A stretch of 64,000 nt of DNA from assembly GCA_903906315.1 (NCBI GenBank), contig CAIVJW010000048.1:1-64000 (forward strand). The letters run 5' to 3'. The translations under genes and the position numbers were made by a program. Numbering within the stretch: position 1 is the stretch's first letter; each line of letters opens with the position of its first letter. The notes below the pieces were generated by a model. It was not told the DNA's origin. It did no database searches and saw only the letters and a list, made by a program, of their open reading frames with translations. This document shows, piece by piece, positions 17,056 through 25,265 of this stretch. Source of the DNA: an uncultured delta proteobacterium (lineage in GTDB: Bacteria; Myxococcota_A; Polyangia; Polyangiales; Polyangiaceae).

Positions 17056-20000
17056 CTACGCGCGCCGACGACGCCGCGCGCAGGCGGCCGCCACGCCGAT
17101 CGCCGCCAGCCACAGCGCGGGCGCGCCGGCGTGCGACGAGGCCTGACGACAGCCGCAGCCGCCGACGCTGCGATCGAGGGGGACGACGTCCGCGTCCTTC
17201 GCGGCGGCCGGCGCGCTCCCGGTCGGCGCCGGCGTGGGCGGACTGACGGTGCAGCCCTTCTCGCAGCCGTCGCCGGCGACGCCGTTGCCGTCGTCGCACG
17301 CCTCGCCCGTGTCCTTCGCGCCGTCGCCGCAGCGCGCGGCCACGCAGCTCGTGCGGCAAGCGTCGGGGGCCGTGTCGCTGTTCTTCGGACCGTCGTCGCA
17401 CGCCTCGCCCGGGTCGACGGTGCCGTCGCCGCAGGCCGGGACGCGCGGCGCGTTCCACGCGACCACGCAGAAATCGTCCACGTTCCAGCCGCCGAGCTGC
17501 AGGCCCCCGTCGCTCGTGAGCTCGAGCTCGACCTCGACCTTGCCGTCCGCGACGACCGAGGAGAGGTCGACGTCGTGGAAGCGCCACTCCGCGTCGCGGT
17601 GGTGCGTGCGGCTCGAGTCGCCCAGGTCCGAGTTCAGGTTCGTCCACAGGGCCGTGCCATTGCCGTAGATCGTGGCCTGATCGAAGTTGCCGTCCTCGAC
17701 GGTCAGCCAGCGCCGGTACTGCAGCCGCACGTGGGTGTAGCCCTTCGTGTCGACCACCGGACTGCGCACGTAGCGCGACGAGTCGGGGTTGTAGATGCCG
17801 TCGTTCGACCCCGCGGCCAGGTCATTGCCAATCAGCTTCTTGCCGGAGTACGCCGCGGTCGGGTCGCCGCTGCCGTGAGCCTTGCCGAGCGGGCCCCACT
17901 GCCAATCGTCGTCCGACTTCGGCCCGGATCGCACCCCGTGGCTCCAGCCGTTGGCGAACGGGTTGTACTCGAAGTCGTTGCAATAGAGCGGGACGACCTC
18001 GCCGACGAAGAGCTCGTACCAAGGGTCGGCCGCGTTCTCGGGGAAGGTGCGCGTCGAGCCGTCGCCGAGGAGCAGCGCGACCTGGTATTCGACCACCTGC
18101 CCGGCGGCCTGCGCGGGGATCACGCCGGATAGCGTGCCGTCGTCGGCGCGCGTCATCGGAAGCGTGCCCATCGTGCCCGGAGCCTCGCGCAGGCGCCACG
18201 CGAGCTGGCTCGTCGCGACGACCTCCCCGGGGCAGGCCGCGAAAAGGCCTTTCGGCGTCAGCGACACGACGTAGCCGTCGGCCGACGGCGGCTCGACCGA
18301 GAGCGTGGGGGAGACGACCTCGATCGACCGAAGGCCGTGCGCCCCGAACGCCGCGTCGATCTCGCAGACGTTGGGCGTGCCGTTGGCGAGGTCGCCGTCG
18401 TCGTCGTCCGCCACGAGCAGCGCGGGGTACATCGTGGGGATGTCGACGGCGCGACGAATGCCCTCGTACCAGAGGCGATCCGCCGTCGACACGCCGGCCT
18501 CCTGGCCGAGCTTCGCGATGAGCGCCTTGCGCAGGTCCCAGAGCGCGCCGGAGATGATCTGGCCCGTGGTGTGCGACTCGCCGACGTCGTCGGGCCAGCG
18601 GTACTCGAAGCCTGCCGGGTCGATCTCGCGGAGCGGCTCGTCGTTGCCGAACATGCCGCGCCCCATGCCGGAGTCGCCGACCATCGTCGAGGCGAGGTAG
18701 TCGGCGATGCCCTCGCTGAGGCCCTCTTCGAAGCCGCCGACACCGGGGATGATCGAGTTCGCGTGCACGGAGTGGCCGAGCTCGTGGACCACCACGTCGG
18801 CGAGGCGGCCCGTGTTCTCGCAGCCGCCCTTGGCGCGGAAGAAGTTCGTCGTGTTGCCGTCGGAGAAGGCGTTGCAGGCGTCGTCGATGTTGACGTTCAC
18901 GCCGGCCTGCGCGCCGAGCCACGCGAGCGTCGGGGCGATGTTCTGGACGTAGCGCTTGCCGCGGAGCGTGTGCACGTACGCGGCGAGCTGCGCGTCGCCG
19001 AACTCGTCGTCGGCCGCGCTCCACGTCGCGGATCCGTCGGGCGCGAGCGACACGGTCGTCGTCGCGTTCGCGCCGCCCGAGTTCTGGACGCGCACGAGCG
19101 GGCCCTCGACGGAGAGCGAGACGTCGGCCGCGGCGTCGCCCGCCCAGGTGACGGCGCCGGCGTCGGAGGAGGCGACGGGCGACCCGGCGATCGAGAAGGT
19201 GGCGTTGGCGGCCGGATAGCTCTCGCGCACGCTGCCCGGGTGGCGCACCGGGGCGTCGAAGAGGACGCTGCCCTGGGCGAAGCGGAGGAGCTGCCGGCGC
19301 GCGACCGGCGCGCCCGTCGCGGCGTCGAGGTAGACGGCGAAGCGACCGATCGGGCGCTCGGCGTCGACGGTGACGCTCACGACGACGCGATCCTCGATCA
19401 CCGACGCGCGGCCCACGATCGGCAGCACGATCGGGCCCTCGACCGCGCCGGCGCGCGCGACGGCGGCGCCGAGGTCGCGCACCCAGCGCTGGGCGGCGGT
19501 GCGCGCGGACGAGGCGGACACGCGCGTCCGCGGGCGCGCGAGAGACGGGCGGGGCACGGCGGTCGAGAGCACCAGCACGAGGCGGTCGCCCTCGAAGACG
19601 AAGCCGACCGCGGCGTCGACGACGGGCAGGCCGGAGACCGACTGGGCGAAGGCCACGGTGCGCAGGCGGCCGTCGAGATCGTCGGCAAGGAGCCGAAAAT
19701 CGCCCGGATCCGCGCCGGGGGCGAGGACCTCGAGGTGCCGGGCGAGGAGGTCCTGCGCGAAGGCCTCGGCGACTTGCGGGGACGCGGCCGCTCCGGGCGC
19801 GTCGATCCCCGGGCCGTGGAGCGTCGCGATCGCGCCGGTGGCGCCGTCCCAGCGGGCCTCCCAGCCCGTGCCGATCTCGACCTCGAGGCGAGCGAACGCG
19901 GCGCGCGCCTCGGCGGGCGGGGCGACCTCGAGGACGCGCGCGGCGCGGGCGGGCAGGCCGGACGCGACCTCGATCGACGGCACCGGCTGGCGCGTCGGCT

Positions 20001-20121
20001 GCGCCTGGCCCTGCGACGACGGCGTCGCGGCGGCGGCGGGCGCGATCGACGCGGCGGCCCCCAGGACGGCGACGGCGGTGAAGGCACGGACGACGCTTCG
20101 CATTCTCACGACCGACCTCAT
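17056..20121 (-). CDS. Secreted zinc metalloprotease with disulfide repeats and MYXO-CTERM anchor
   Basis: A 1021-residue protein with the start set at ATG 20121, preceded by GAGG; this gives a short basic N-terminus and a hydrophobic signal peptide ending near an AAAA stretch at ~residue 40. An alternative ATG lies 18 bp downstream. Residues ~100-300 look like an FTP-type propeptide. The zinc site is HELGHSVH with His446, Glu447 and His450, and a third-ligand candidate in EGLSEGIADYL about 30 residues later, a gluzincin (M4/M36-like) layout. A carbohydrate/P-domain-like segment follows. Two CGDG...GEACDDG repeats are DUF4215/Myxo disulfide repeats. The tail GGCGCRQ, a hydrophobic helix and RRRRRA form a MYXO-CTERM sorting signal, implying surface display. 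Its job is probably extracellular protein degradation, as in predatory or saprophytic myxobacteria. Confidence 0.88.
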   Translation of the reverse strand: MRSVVRMRSVVRAFTAVAVLGAAASIAPAAAATPSSQGQAQPTRQPVPSIEVASGLPARAARVLEVAPPAEARAAFARLEVEIGTGWEARWDGATGAIATLHGPGIDAPGAAASPQVAEAFAQDLLARHLEVLAPGADPGDFRLLADDLDGRLRTVAFAQSVSGLPVVDAAVGFVFEGDRLVLVLSTAVPRPSLARPRTRVSASSARTAAQRWVRDLGAAVARAGAVEGPIVLPIVGRASVIEDRVVVSVTVDAERPIGRFAVYLDAATGAPVARRQLLRFAQGSVLFDAPVRHPGSVRESYPAANATFSIAGSPVASSDAGAVTWAGDAAADVSLSVEGPLVRVQNSGGANATTTVSLAPDGSATWSAADDEFGDAQLAAYVHTLRGKRYVQNIAPTLAWLGAQAGVNVNIDDACNAFSDGNTTNFFRAKGGCENTGRLADVVVHELGHSVHANSIIPGVGGFEEGLSEGIADYLASTMVGDSGMGRGMFGNDEPLREIDPAGFEYRWPDDVGESHTTGQIISGALWDLRKALIAKLGQEAGVSTADRLWYEGIRRAVDIPTMYPALLVADDDDGDLANGTPNVCEIDAAFGAHGLRSIEVVSPTLSVEPPSADGYVVSLTPKGLFAACPGEVVATSQLAWRLREAPGTMGTLPMTRADDGTLSGVIPAQAAGQVVEYQVALLLGDGSTRTFPENAADPWYELFVGEVVPLYCNDFEYNPFANGWSHGVRSGPKSDDDWQWGPLGKAHGSGDPTAAYSGKKLIGNDLAAGSNDGIYNPDSSRYVRSPVVDTKGYTHVRLQYRRWLTVEDGNFDQATIYGNGTALWTNLNSDLGDSSRTHHRDAEWRFHDVDLSSVVADGKVEVELELTSDGGLQLGGWNVDDFCVVAWNAPRVPACGDGTVDPGEACDDGPKNSDTAPDACRTSCVAARCGDGAKDTGEACDDGNGVAGDGCEKGCTVSPPTPAPTGSAPAAAKDADVVPLDRSVGGCGCRQASSHAGAPALWLAAIGVAAACARRRRRA

Positions 20122-20423
20122 GATGACCTCGCCCTGCCAATGCCCGCGCCGCCCCCCGACGGCCGCAGCACCGCCCGACGTATTGGCCGATCGGCGGCGA
20201 ACCTTCACGGGAAAAGGACGACCGCGCGAGGTCGGCCGCGCGGTGGGGCAAGACGCGACGGCGCGGCGCCTCGCGCGCAGGTCGATCCTCCCGTCCCAGG
20301 CAGCCTCGCGACGGGCCGCCCGTGCGCTCGCGCCTCAGCGAGCTACCGCCGCGGCGACGACCTCGTCGGCCGAAGCCGCGCTCGCCGCGCGGGCGACCCA
20401 GCGGCCCAGGAAATGCCCCGCGA
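20122..20423. other. Intergenic region, both flanking genes on the minus strand
   Basis: About 300 bp between the end of the REC/kinase operon and the metalloprotease start. It should hold the protease promoter on the minus strand. I found no convincing sigma-70 motif, no T-tailed hairpin and no small gene with family features. Confidence 0.4.
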
Positions 20424-22235
20424 TCAGCCCGAGGCGAGCGCGAGGATCGCGGCCTCGAGGTCGCGCGCCGTCGCGAAGCGCCCGTCCGGATTCTTCGCGA
20501 GGCAGCGGGCGAGCAGCGCGTCGAGGCGGGGCAGCCCGATCGGCGGCAGGTCCTCCACGAGCACCGCGTGCAGCGTCTCGACGGCGGACGACTTCGCGAA
20601 CGCGCGCCGCCCGCTGACGAGCTCGTAGAGGATCGCGCCGACGGCGAAGAGGTCCGCGCGCGCGTCGACGCTCTCGCCGCGCGCCTGCTCGGGCGCGAAG
20701 TAGCCGACGGTGCCGAGTAGCATGCCCGCCGCCGTCGCGGTCGGCTCGCGCCTCCCGAAGAGGGGCGCGGTCAGCTTCACCATGCCGAAATCGAGGATCT
20801 TCAGCGCGCCCGCGGTCGTGACGAAGAGGTTCTCCGGCTTCAGGTCGCGGTGGACGATGCCCTTGTCGTGCGCGACGACCAGGCCACGCACGAGCTCGAG
20901 GGAGAGCCCGAACGCCTCCGCCTCGGTCATCGGCCCCTCCTCGACGCGCCGGCGCAGCGTGCTGCCGTCGAGCAGCTCGAGCGCCAGGTACTGCTCGCCG
21001 TCGTCGGTCCGGCCGAAGTCGAAGACGCGCACGATGCTCGGGTGGTCGAGCGCGGCGAGCGCGCGCGCCTCCTGCCCGAACCGCCGCCAGCCGTCCGGGT
21101 CGCGCAGCGAGGACGCAGTCAGCACCTTGAGCGCGACCTCGCGCAGGAGCCGGCGATCGAGCGCGCGGTACACCGTCCCCATGCCGCCGCTGCCGATGAC
21201 CGAAAGGATCTCGTAGGGCCCGAGCGTCTTGCCCGGCGGGTGCGATCCGGCGGCGGGGGGTGGCGCGCTGCCGAGGCCGACGGCGGTGTCGAACAGCACG
21301 GGCGCCTCGTCGTCGCCTCGGCGCGCCCGGTTGCGGCCCTCGCGGCGGGCGAGGTGGAGCCCGCGGTCGGCCATGCTGACGAGCTCGTCGGGCGTCACGG
21401 ACGCCCGGTCCTCGACGCGATCGCTCCCGAAGTAGCCCGCGCTCGCGGTCACCGACACGCGCGCGCGCCCCTGCACGAGCTCGAGCTCGGCGACGCGCGC
21501 GACCAGGCGCTCGGCGACCTCTCGCGCCGCGGCCGTGCCGGCGTCGCGCGAGATCACGCCGAACGACTCGCCGCCGTAGCGACAGGCGACGTCGCGAGGC
21601 CCGGCCTCGGCCGCGACCACGTCGGCGACGCGGCGCAGGACGAGGTCCGCGAACGGGTGTCCGTAGGCCTCGGTGAGGGCCTTGAGCTGGTCGATCTCGA
21701 GCAGCGTGAGCGCCACGCCGCGGCCCGTCCGCGACGCGGCCGCGTCCTCCTCGAGGCGTGCGTCGAAATACGTGCGGTTCCACAGGCCCGTGATCGGGTC
21801 GAGCTGCGCGCGCGTCGCGAGGAGGTCGAAGAAGCGCTTCGTCCGCAGCGCGGATCGGACGCGCGCGCGGAGCTCGATGCCGTCGAAGGGCTTGACGACG
21901 TAGTCGATGGCGCCCGCGTCGAAGGCCATGACCTTGGTCGCCACGTCGACCGTGCCGGTGATGAAGATTATCGGGATCGAGGCGAGGCGAGGCTCGGAGA
22001 GCAGGCTCCGGCAGACGTCGAGGCCCGACCGGCCCGCGAGATCGAGGTCGAGCAGCACGAGATCGGGGCGCGTCGCGCGCGCGACCGCCATGCCCGAGTC
22101 GGCGTCGAAGGCGTGCAGCACGTGAACACCCTCCGGCCGCAGGCGGACCTCGACGAGGTCGTGGATGTCCTCCGCGTCGTCGATGACAAGGACCTTCTGC
22201 GGCCCCTCGCCCGGGCCGATCGTCGCGGAGGTCAC
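20424..22235 (-). CDS. REC - degenerate GGDEF - Ser/Thr protein kinase fusion
   Basis: A 603-residue protein starting at GTG 22235, which overlaps the kinase stop upstream as GTGA and has GAGGG five bases before it. The receiver domain (15-130) has DD at 19-20, phosphoacceptor Asp63 in LLDLDLAG, and Lys115 in VVKPF. A GGDEF-type domain (about 140-300) has Asp182 in EIDQLKALTEAYGH but GGESF at 221-225 instead of GGEEF, so cyclase activity is uncertain. A complete eukaryotic-type kinase follows: SGGMGTVY loop, Lys370, HRDLKPEN at 462-469, DFG at 482-484. It ends just after the kinase fold, with no membrane segment. Last gene of a four-gene coupled operon, it is the likely acceptor of the phosphoryl group from the hybrid kinase next to it, passing the signal into Ser/Thr phosphorylation. 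Confidence 0.9.
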   Translation of the reverse strand: MTSATIGPGEGPQKVLVIDDAEDIHDLVEVRLRPEGVHVLHAFDADSGMAVARATRPDLVLLDLDLAGRSGLDVCRSLLSEPRLASIPIIFITGTVDVATKVMAFDAGAIDYVVKPFDGIELRARVRSALRTKRFFDLLATRAQLDPITGLWNRTYFDARLEEDAAASRTGRGVALTLLEIDQLKALTEAYGHPFADLVLRRVADVVAAEAGPRDVACRYGGESFGVISRDAGTAAAREVAERLVARVAELELVQGRARVSVTASAGYFGSDRVEDRASVTPDELVSMADRGLHLARREGRNRARRGDDEAPVLFDTAVGLGSAPPPAAGSHPPGKTLGPYEILSVIGSGGMGTVYRALDRRLLREVALKVLTASSLRDPDGWRRFGQEARALAALDHPSIVRVFDFGRTDDGEQYLALELLDGSTLRRRVEEGPMTEAEAFGLSLELVRGLVVAHDKGIVHRDLKPENLFVTTAGALKILDFGMVKLTAPLFGRREPTATAAGMLLGTVGYFAPEQARGESVDARADLFAVGAILYELVSGRRAFAKSSAVETLHAVLVEDLPPIGLPRLDALLARCLAKNPDGRFATARDLEAAILALASG

Positions 22236-24106
22236 GAGGCCCTCGAGCGCGCGCGCCCGCAGAGCGCCGCGAGCGCGTCGAGCGCGGCCGCGACGTCGTC
22301 GGAGCCGCCCGCGTCGACGACCGCCCGCTCGATCGCGGCGGCGGCCTCCGTTATCGCGGGGAAGCCGTAGCCTCCCGCGCCGCCCTTGAGCTGGTGGGCG
22401 AGCCGCTGCAGGTTCGCGCGACCCGCGTCGCCCGCGGCGTGCTCGAAGCGCAGCGCGGTGACGCGGCTCGGCAGGCTCGCGACGAAGCGGTCCACGATCT
22501 CGACCATGTCGGGGTCCTCGCCGAACGCGCTGACGATCGCCTCGCCATCGGCCGCGGGGGCGACCTCGGGCGCGGCCGGCTTCCGGGCGGCGACGAAGCG
22601 GCGGAGCGTCTCGAAGAGCTCCGTGCGGTCGATCGGCTTGCGCACGTACTCGTCGCAGCCGGCCGCGAGGCAGCGCTCGCGCTCGCCCCCCATCGCGTGC
22701 GCCGTCAGCGCGACGATCGCCCCCGCGTAGCCCGAAGCGCGCAGCTTGCGGGTCGCGTCGTAGCCGTCGAGCACGGGCATCTGCATGTCCATCAGCACGA
22801 GGTCGAAGGGGCGCCCGGCACGGAGCGCTTCGAGCGCGTGATCGACCGCGACCGCGCCGTTCTCGGCCACGGTGACGTCGAGCCCGTACTTGCGGAGCAG
22901 CGTCGTGATGAGGATCTGGTTGTCCGGCCCGTCCTCCGCGAGCAGGACCGCCCCGCAGAGCCGCGCGGCGGGCGAAGGCGCCATCGCGGCCACGCGCCTC
23001 GCCTCGGAGAGGCCGCTGACCATCTGGGCGCCCGCGGCGGTCACGGGCACCGAAATGGTGAAGGTGCTCCCGAGGCCCGGCTGGCTCGTGGCGCCGATCT
23101 CGCCGCCGAGCGCCGTGACGAGGCCGCGCGAGATCGCGAGGCCGAGCCCGGAGCCGCCATACCGGCGGGTCATCGAGAGATCGGCCTGCTCGAAGGGCTG
23201 AAAGAGCTTGCTCAGCTGGTCGGCGCGGAGGCCGATGCCGGTGTCGACCACGTCGACCCGGAGGCGAGCCGCGGCCGGGTCGTACGCAACGCGCACGCGC
23301 ACGCCGCCCGATTGGGTGAACTTGATGGCGTTGCCGATGACGTTCAAGAGCACCTGGCGGAGGCGCGTCGGATCCGTGCGGACCGAGAGGGGGATGGGCG
23401 TCGCGAGCTCGATGTCGAACGCGAGGCCGTGGTCGATCGCGCGGGCGCGCAGGAGCGAGTCGAGGTCCGACAGCAGCGTGACCGGCGAGCACTCGATGAT
23501 CTCGAGCTTGAGCTTGCCGGCTTCGATCTTCGACAGATCGAGGATGTCGTTTATCACCGAGAGCAGGTGCTCGCCGTTGCGCCGCACGATCATCGCGTAG
23601 TTGAGCCGATCGCTCTCGCCGAGCGAGGGGGCGGCCAGCATGTCGGCGAAGCCGAGCAGCGCCGTCAGCGGCGTCCGGATCTCGTGGCTCATCTGCGCGA
23701 GGAAGCGGCTCTTCGCGACCGTCGCCGCCTCGGCCGCGCTCTTGGCCTCGACCAGGCGCTTCTGCGCCTCGTCGAGCTCCTCGGTGAGCATGTTCAGCGA
23801 GAGCGCGAGCGCGTCGAGCGGGCCGCTCCCGCGCACGGGCGCGCGCCGCGTGAAGTCGAGCGCGGCCACCGCGAAGATGGCCTCGAGCACCTCGCCGAGG
23901 TGCGCGGCCTCGTCGTCGCGCTGGTGGCGTTCGTCGACGACCGCGTGGTCGACGGCCTCGACCGCGGAGGCCAGCCGTTCGGCGGCCTCGCGCACCTTCG
24001 CCGTCGCGAGCCCGCCGCCCTCCGCGCCCCGCAGGAGCGCCTCGACGTGGGCCTTGAGCTCGTCGACCCGCGCCTCGAGCGCCCGGAGCGTTCCGTCGTC
24101 GGACAT
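22232..24106 (-). CDS. Hybrid sensor histidine kinase (HisKA-HATPase-REC-HPt)
   Basis: A 624-residue cytoplasmic kinase without membrane segments. The first ~130 residues are coiled coil with a HAMP-like part and no recognised sensor domain. H-box MSHEIRTPL has His141. N-box NVIGNAIKF, the G1 box DTGIGL and G2 box GGSGLGLAIS show an intact ATPase domain. A receiver (VLLAEDGPDNQ, LVLMDMQMPVLDG, VRKPI) and a C-terminal HPt domain with HQLKGGAGGYGF follow, as in BarA/ArcB-type phosphorelays. The start ATG directly abuts the stop of the STAS-like gene upstream. Its 3' end overlaps the next gene by GTGA. The lack of its own sensor suggests that the two upstream STAS-like proteins or another partner feed it. 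Confidence 0.93.
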   Translation of the reverse strand: MSDDGTLRALEARVDELKAHVEALLRGAEGGGLATAKVREAAERLASAVEAVDHAVVDERHQRDDEAAHLGEVLEAIFAVAALDFTRRAPVRGSGPLDALALSLNMLTEELDEAQKRLVEAKSAAEAATVAKSRFLAQMSHEIRTPLTALLGFADMLAAPSLGESDRLNYAMIVRRNGEHLLSVINDILDLSKIEAGKLKLEIIECSPVTLLSDLDSLLRARAIDHGLAFDIELATPIPLSVRTDPTRLRQVLLNVIGNAIKFTQSGGVRVRVAYDPAAARLRVDVVDTGIGLRADQLSKLFQPFEQADLSMTRRYGGSGLGLAISRGLVTALGGEIGATSQPGLGSTFTISVPVTAAGAQMVSGLSEARRVAAMAPSPAARLCGAVLLAEDGPDNQILITTLLRKYGLDVTVAENGAVAVDHALEALRAGRPFDLVLMDMQMPVLDGYDATRKLRASGYAGAIVALTAHAMGGERERCLAAGCDEYVRKPIDRTELFETLRRFVAARKPAAPEVAPAADGEAIVSAFGEDPDMVEIVDRFVASLPSRVTALRFEHAAGDAGRANLQRLAHQLKGGAGGYGFPAITEAAAAIERAVVDAGGSDDVAAALDALAALCGRARSRAS

Positions 24107-24511
24107 TCAGGGCAGCTTGCCGAAGGACCGGACCCAGGCCTCGGCCTCGGCCTCGACCGTGAAGAGGCGCGTCGGCATCGGGGGCTTGTTCAGGCCGATG
24201 AAGAAGTTGCCGACCGCGCGGCCGAGCGGCGACTTGACGAGGATCGCGACCGCGAAGAACAGGTCCGCGTGCTCCGGCGCCCCGTAGTAGGCGCGCGCCT
24301 CGCGCGACATCGATCGGAGCGCGCTGATGTCGACGATCAGCGCCCGCTGCTTGCCCCCGGACAGCGCGCGGTGCGCCCGAATGCCGTCCTTCGCGTCCTC
24401 GAGGCCGTAGTCCGCGCCGGCCTTCGCGACCCCGCGGATGATGCCCTCCTCGTCGAGCCAGTAGCTCGAGACGCGCTGCTCGTGGACCGGACCGACCGGC
24501 GCGCCGCTCAC
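24107..24511 (-). CDS. STAS/SpoIIAA-like small protein, second paralog
   Basis: A 134-residue protein started at GTG 24511, which overlaps the upstream stop as GTGA. It is clearly related to its neighbour: both contain a Y/F-W-L-[ED]-[ED]-G opening, an A-[LV]-I-V-D-I-S strand, S-[RM]-E-A-R-[AN]-[AY]-Y, R-A-[IV]-G-N-F, a K-P-P segment and a C-terminal R-L-F. This looks like the SpoIIAA/STAS-like family of short proteins often found beside histidine kinases (DUF7793-type); the family assignment is from memory. No enzymatic motif is seen. A role as a switch or scaffold for the adjacent kinase is inferred from coupling, since its stop abuts the kinase ATG. Confidence 0.75.
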   Translation of the reverse strand: MSGAPVGPVHEQRVSSYWLDEEGIIRGVAKAGADYGLEDAKDGIRAHRALSGGKQRALIVDISALRSMSREARAYYGAPEHADLFFAVAILVKSPLGRAVGNFFIGLNKPPMPTRLFTVEAEAEAWVRSFGKLP

Positions 24512-24900
24512 GACGGCCGCCCGAGGCCGCGGGTCCACGCGAGCGCGTCGTCGACGTTGTCGAACAGCCGCAGGGGGAACGGCGGCTTCGACACGTTGAT
24601 CACGAAGTTGCCGATCGCGCGGGCGATCATCGACGACGCGACGACGAGCCCGGCCGAGGCGAAGACGTCCTCTGCGCCAGGCCCGGAGTAAGCGTTGCGC
24701 GCTTCGCGGCTCAGGCCCTTCGCGGCGGAGATGTCGATCACGGCCGGGTGCGGGTGACCGGCCGCGAGCTGGCGGAAGATGCGCATGCTGTCCTCGGCCT
24801 GATCGCGCGACTGCACGGCGTCGGCCGGTTTGACCATGCACCGGAGCATCCCATCCTCCAGCCAGAACACGCCTACGTCGTTCTCGATGCTTTGATTCAT
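24508..24900 (-). CDS. STAS/SpoIIAA-like small protein, first paralog
   Basis: A 130-residue protein starting at ATG 24900 (residues begin MNQSIENDVGVFWLEDG). It has the same pattern as its downstream paralog: strand PAVIDISAAKG, GLSREARNAYSG, ARAIGNFVINVSKPPFPLRLF. First gene of the signalling operon that continues through the second paralog, the hybrid kinase and the REC/kinase fusion, each pair coupled by overlap or abutment. Function is not known; partner switching by analogy with SpoIIAA is possible but unsupported by any visible phosphorylated serine motif. Confidence 0.75.
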   Translation of the reverse strand: MNQSIENDVGVFWLEDGMLRCMVKPADAVQSRDQAEDSMRIFRQLAAGHPHPAVIDISAAKGLSREARNAYSGPGAEDVFASAGLVVASSMIARAIGNFVINVSKPPFPLRLFDNVDDALAWTRGLGRPS

Positions 24901-25265
24901 CCGCGTCGGGCCGAGTCTATCGACACGCGCACGTCGGGCACAACGCGCCCCGGCGGCCGCCCTCCAGCGCAACGGACCAAAGGGAGCAGCGGGCGTGCAT
25001 TTATTGTCGAGATTCTCGTTGTCGCCGTGGTGCCACGATCTCGCCGTCGGACACGCCTCCGACCCGCGCGCGCGCTCGCGGCGGCGTCGAGGTGGCGCCT
25101 CAGAACCGGCCGGCGAGGCCCGCCTGACTCCCCGTGGAATACGGGATGACCACGAGGGCGGCCGACTTGTTGAAGGGCGGCCGGATGGCCACGCCGAGCA
25201 CGGTCATGAGCAGGCCCGCGTTCTGGAGCACGCCGCGAGCACGGGCGCCGCACCGGCCCAGACCG
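24901..25265. other. Intergenic region; possible short minus-strand reading frame at 25100-25208
   Basis: About 365 bp separate the RND pump end from the STAS-like operon start. The operon promoter should lie at the low-coordinate end; on the minus strand TTGTGC and GATAGA, 16 bp apart, sit about 20-50 bp before the ATG, a weak sigma-70 candidate. A 35-codon frame (ATG at 25208 down to TGA at 25100, ending GLAGRF) has strong GC3 bias but no recognisable family; it may be a gene remnant. I see no terminator. Confidence 0.25.

Noticed and set aside
25100-25208. 35-codon minus-strand frame with strong GC3 bias after the RND pump gene
   Set aside because: No recognisable family and no ribosome binding site; kept only as a note in the intergenic entry.
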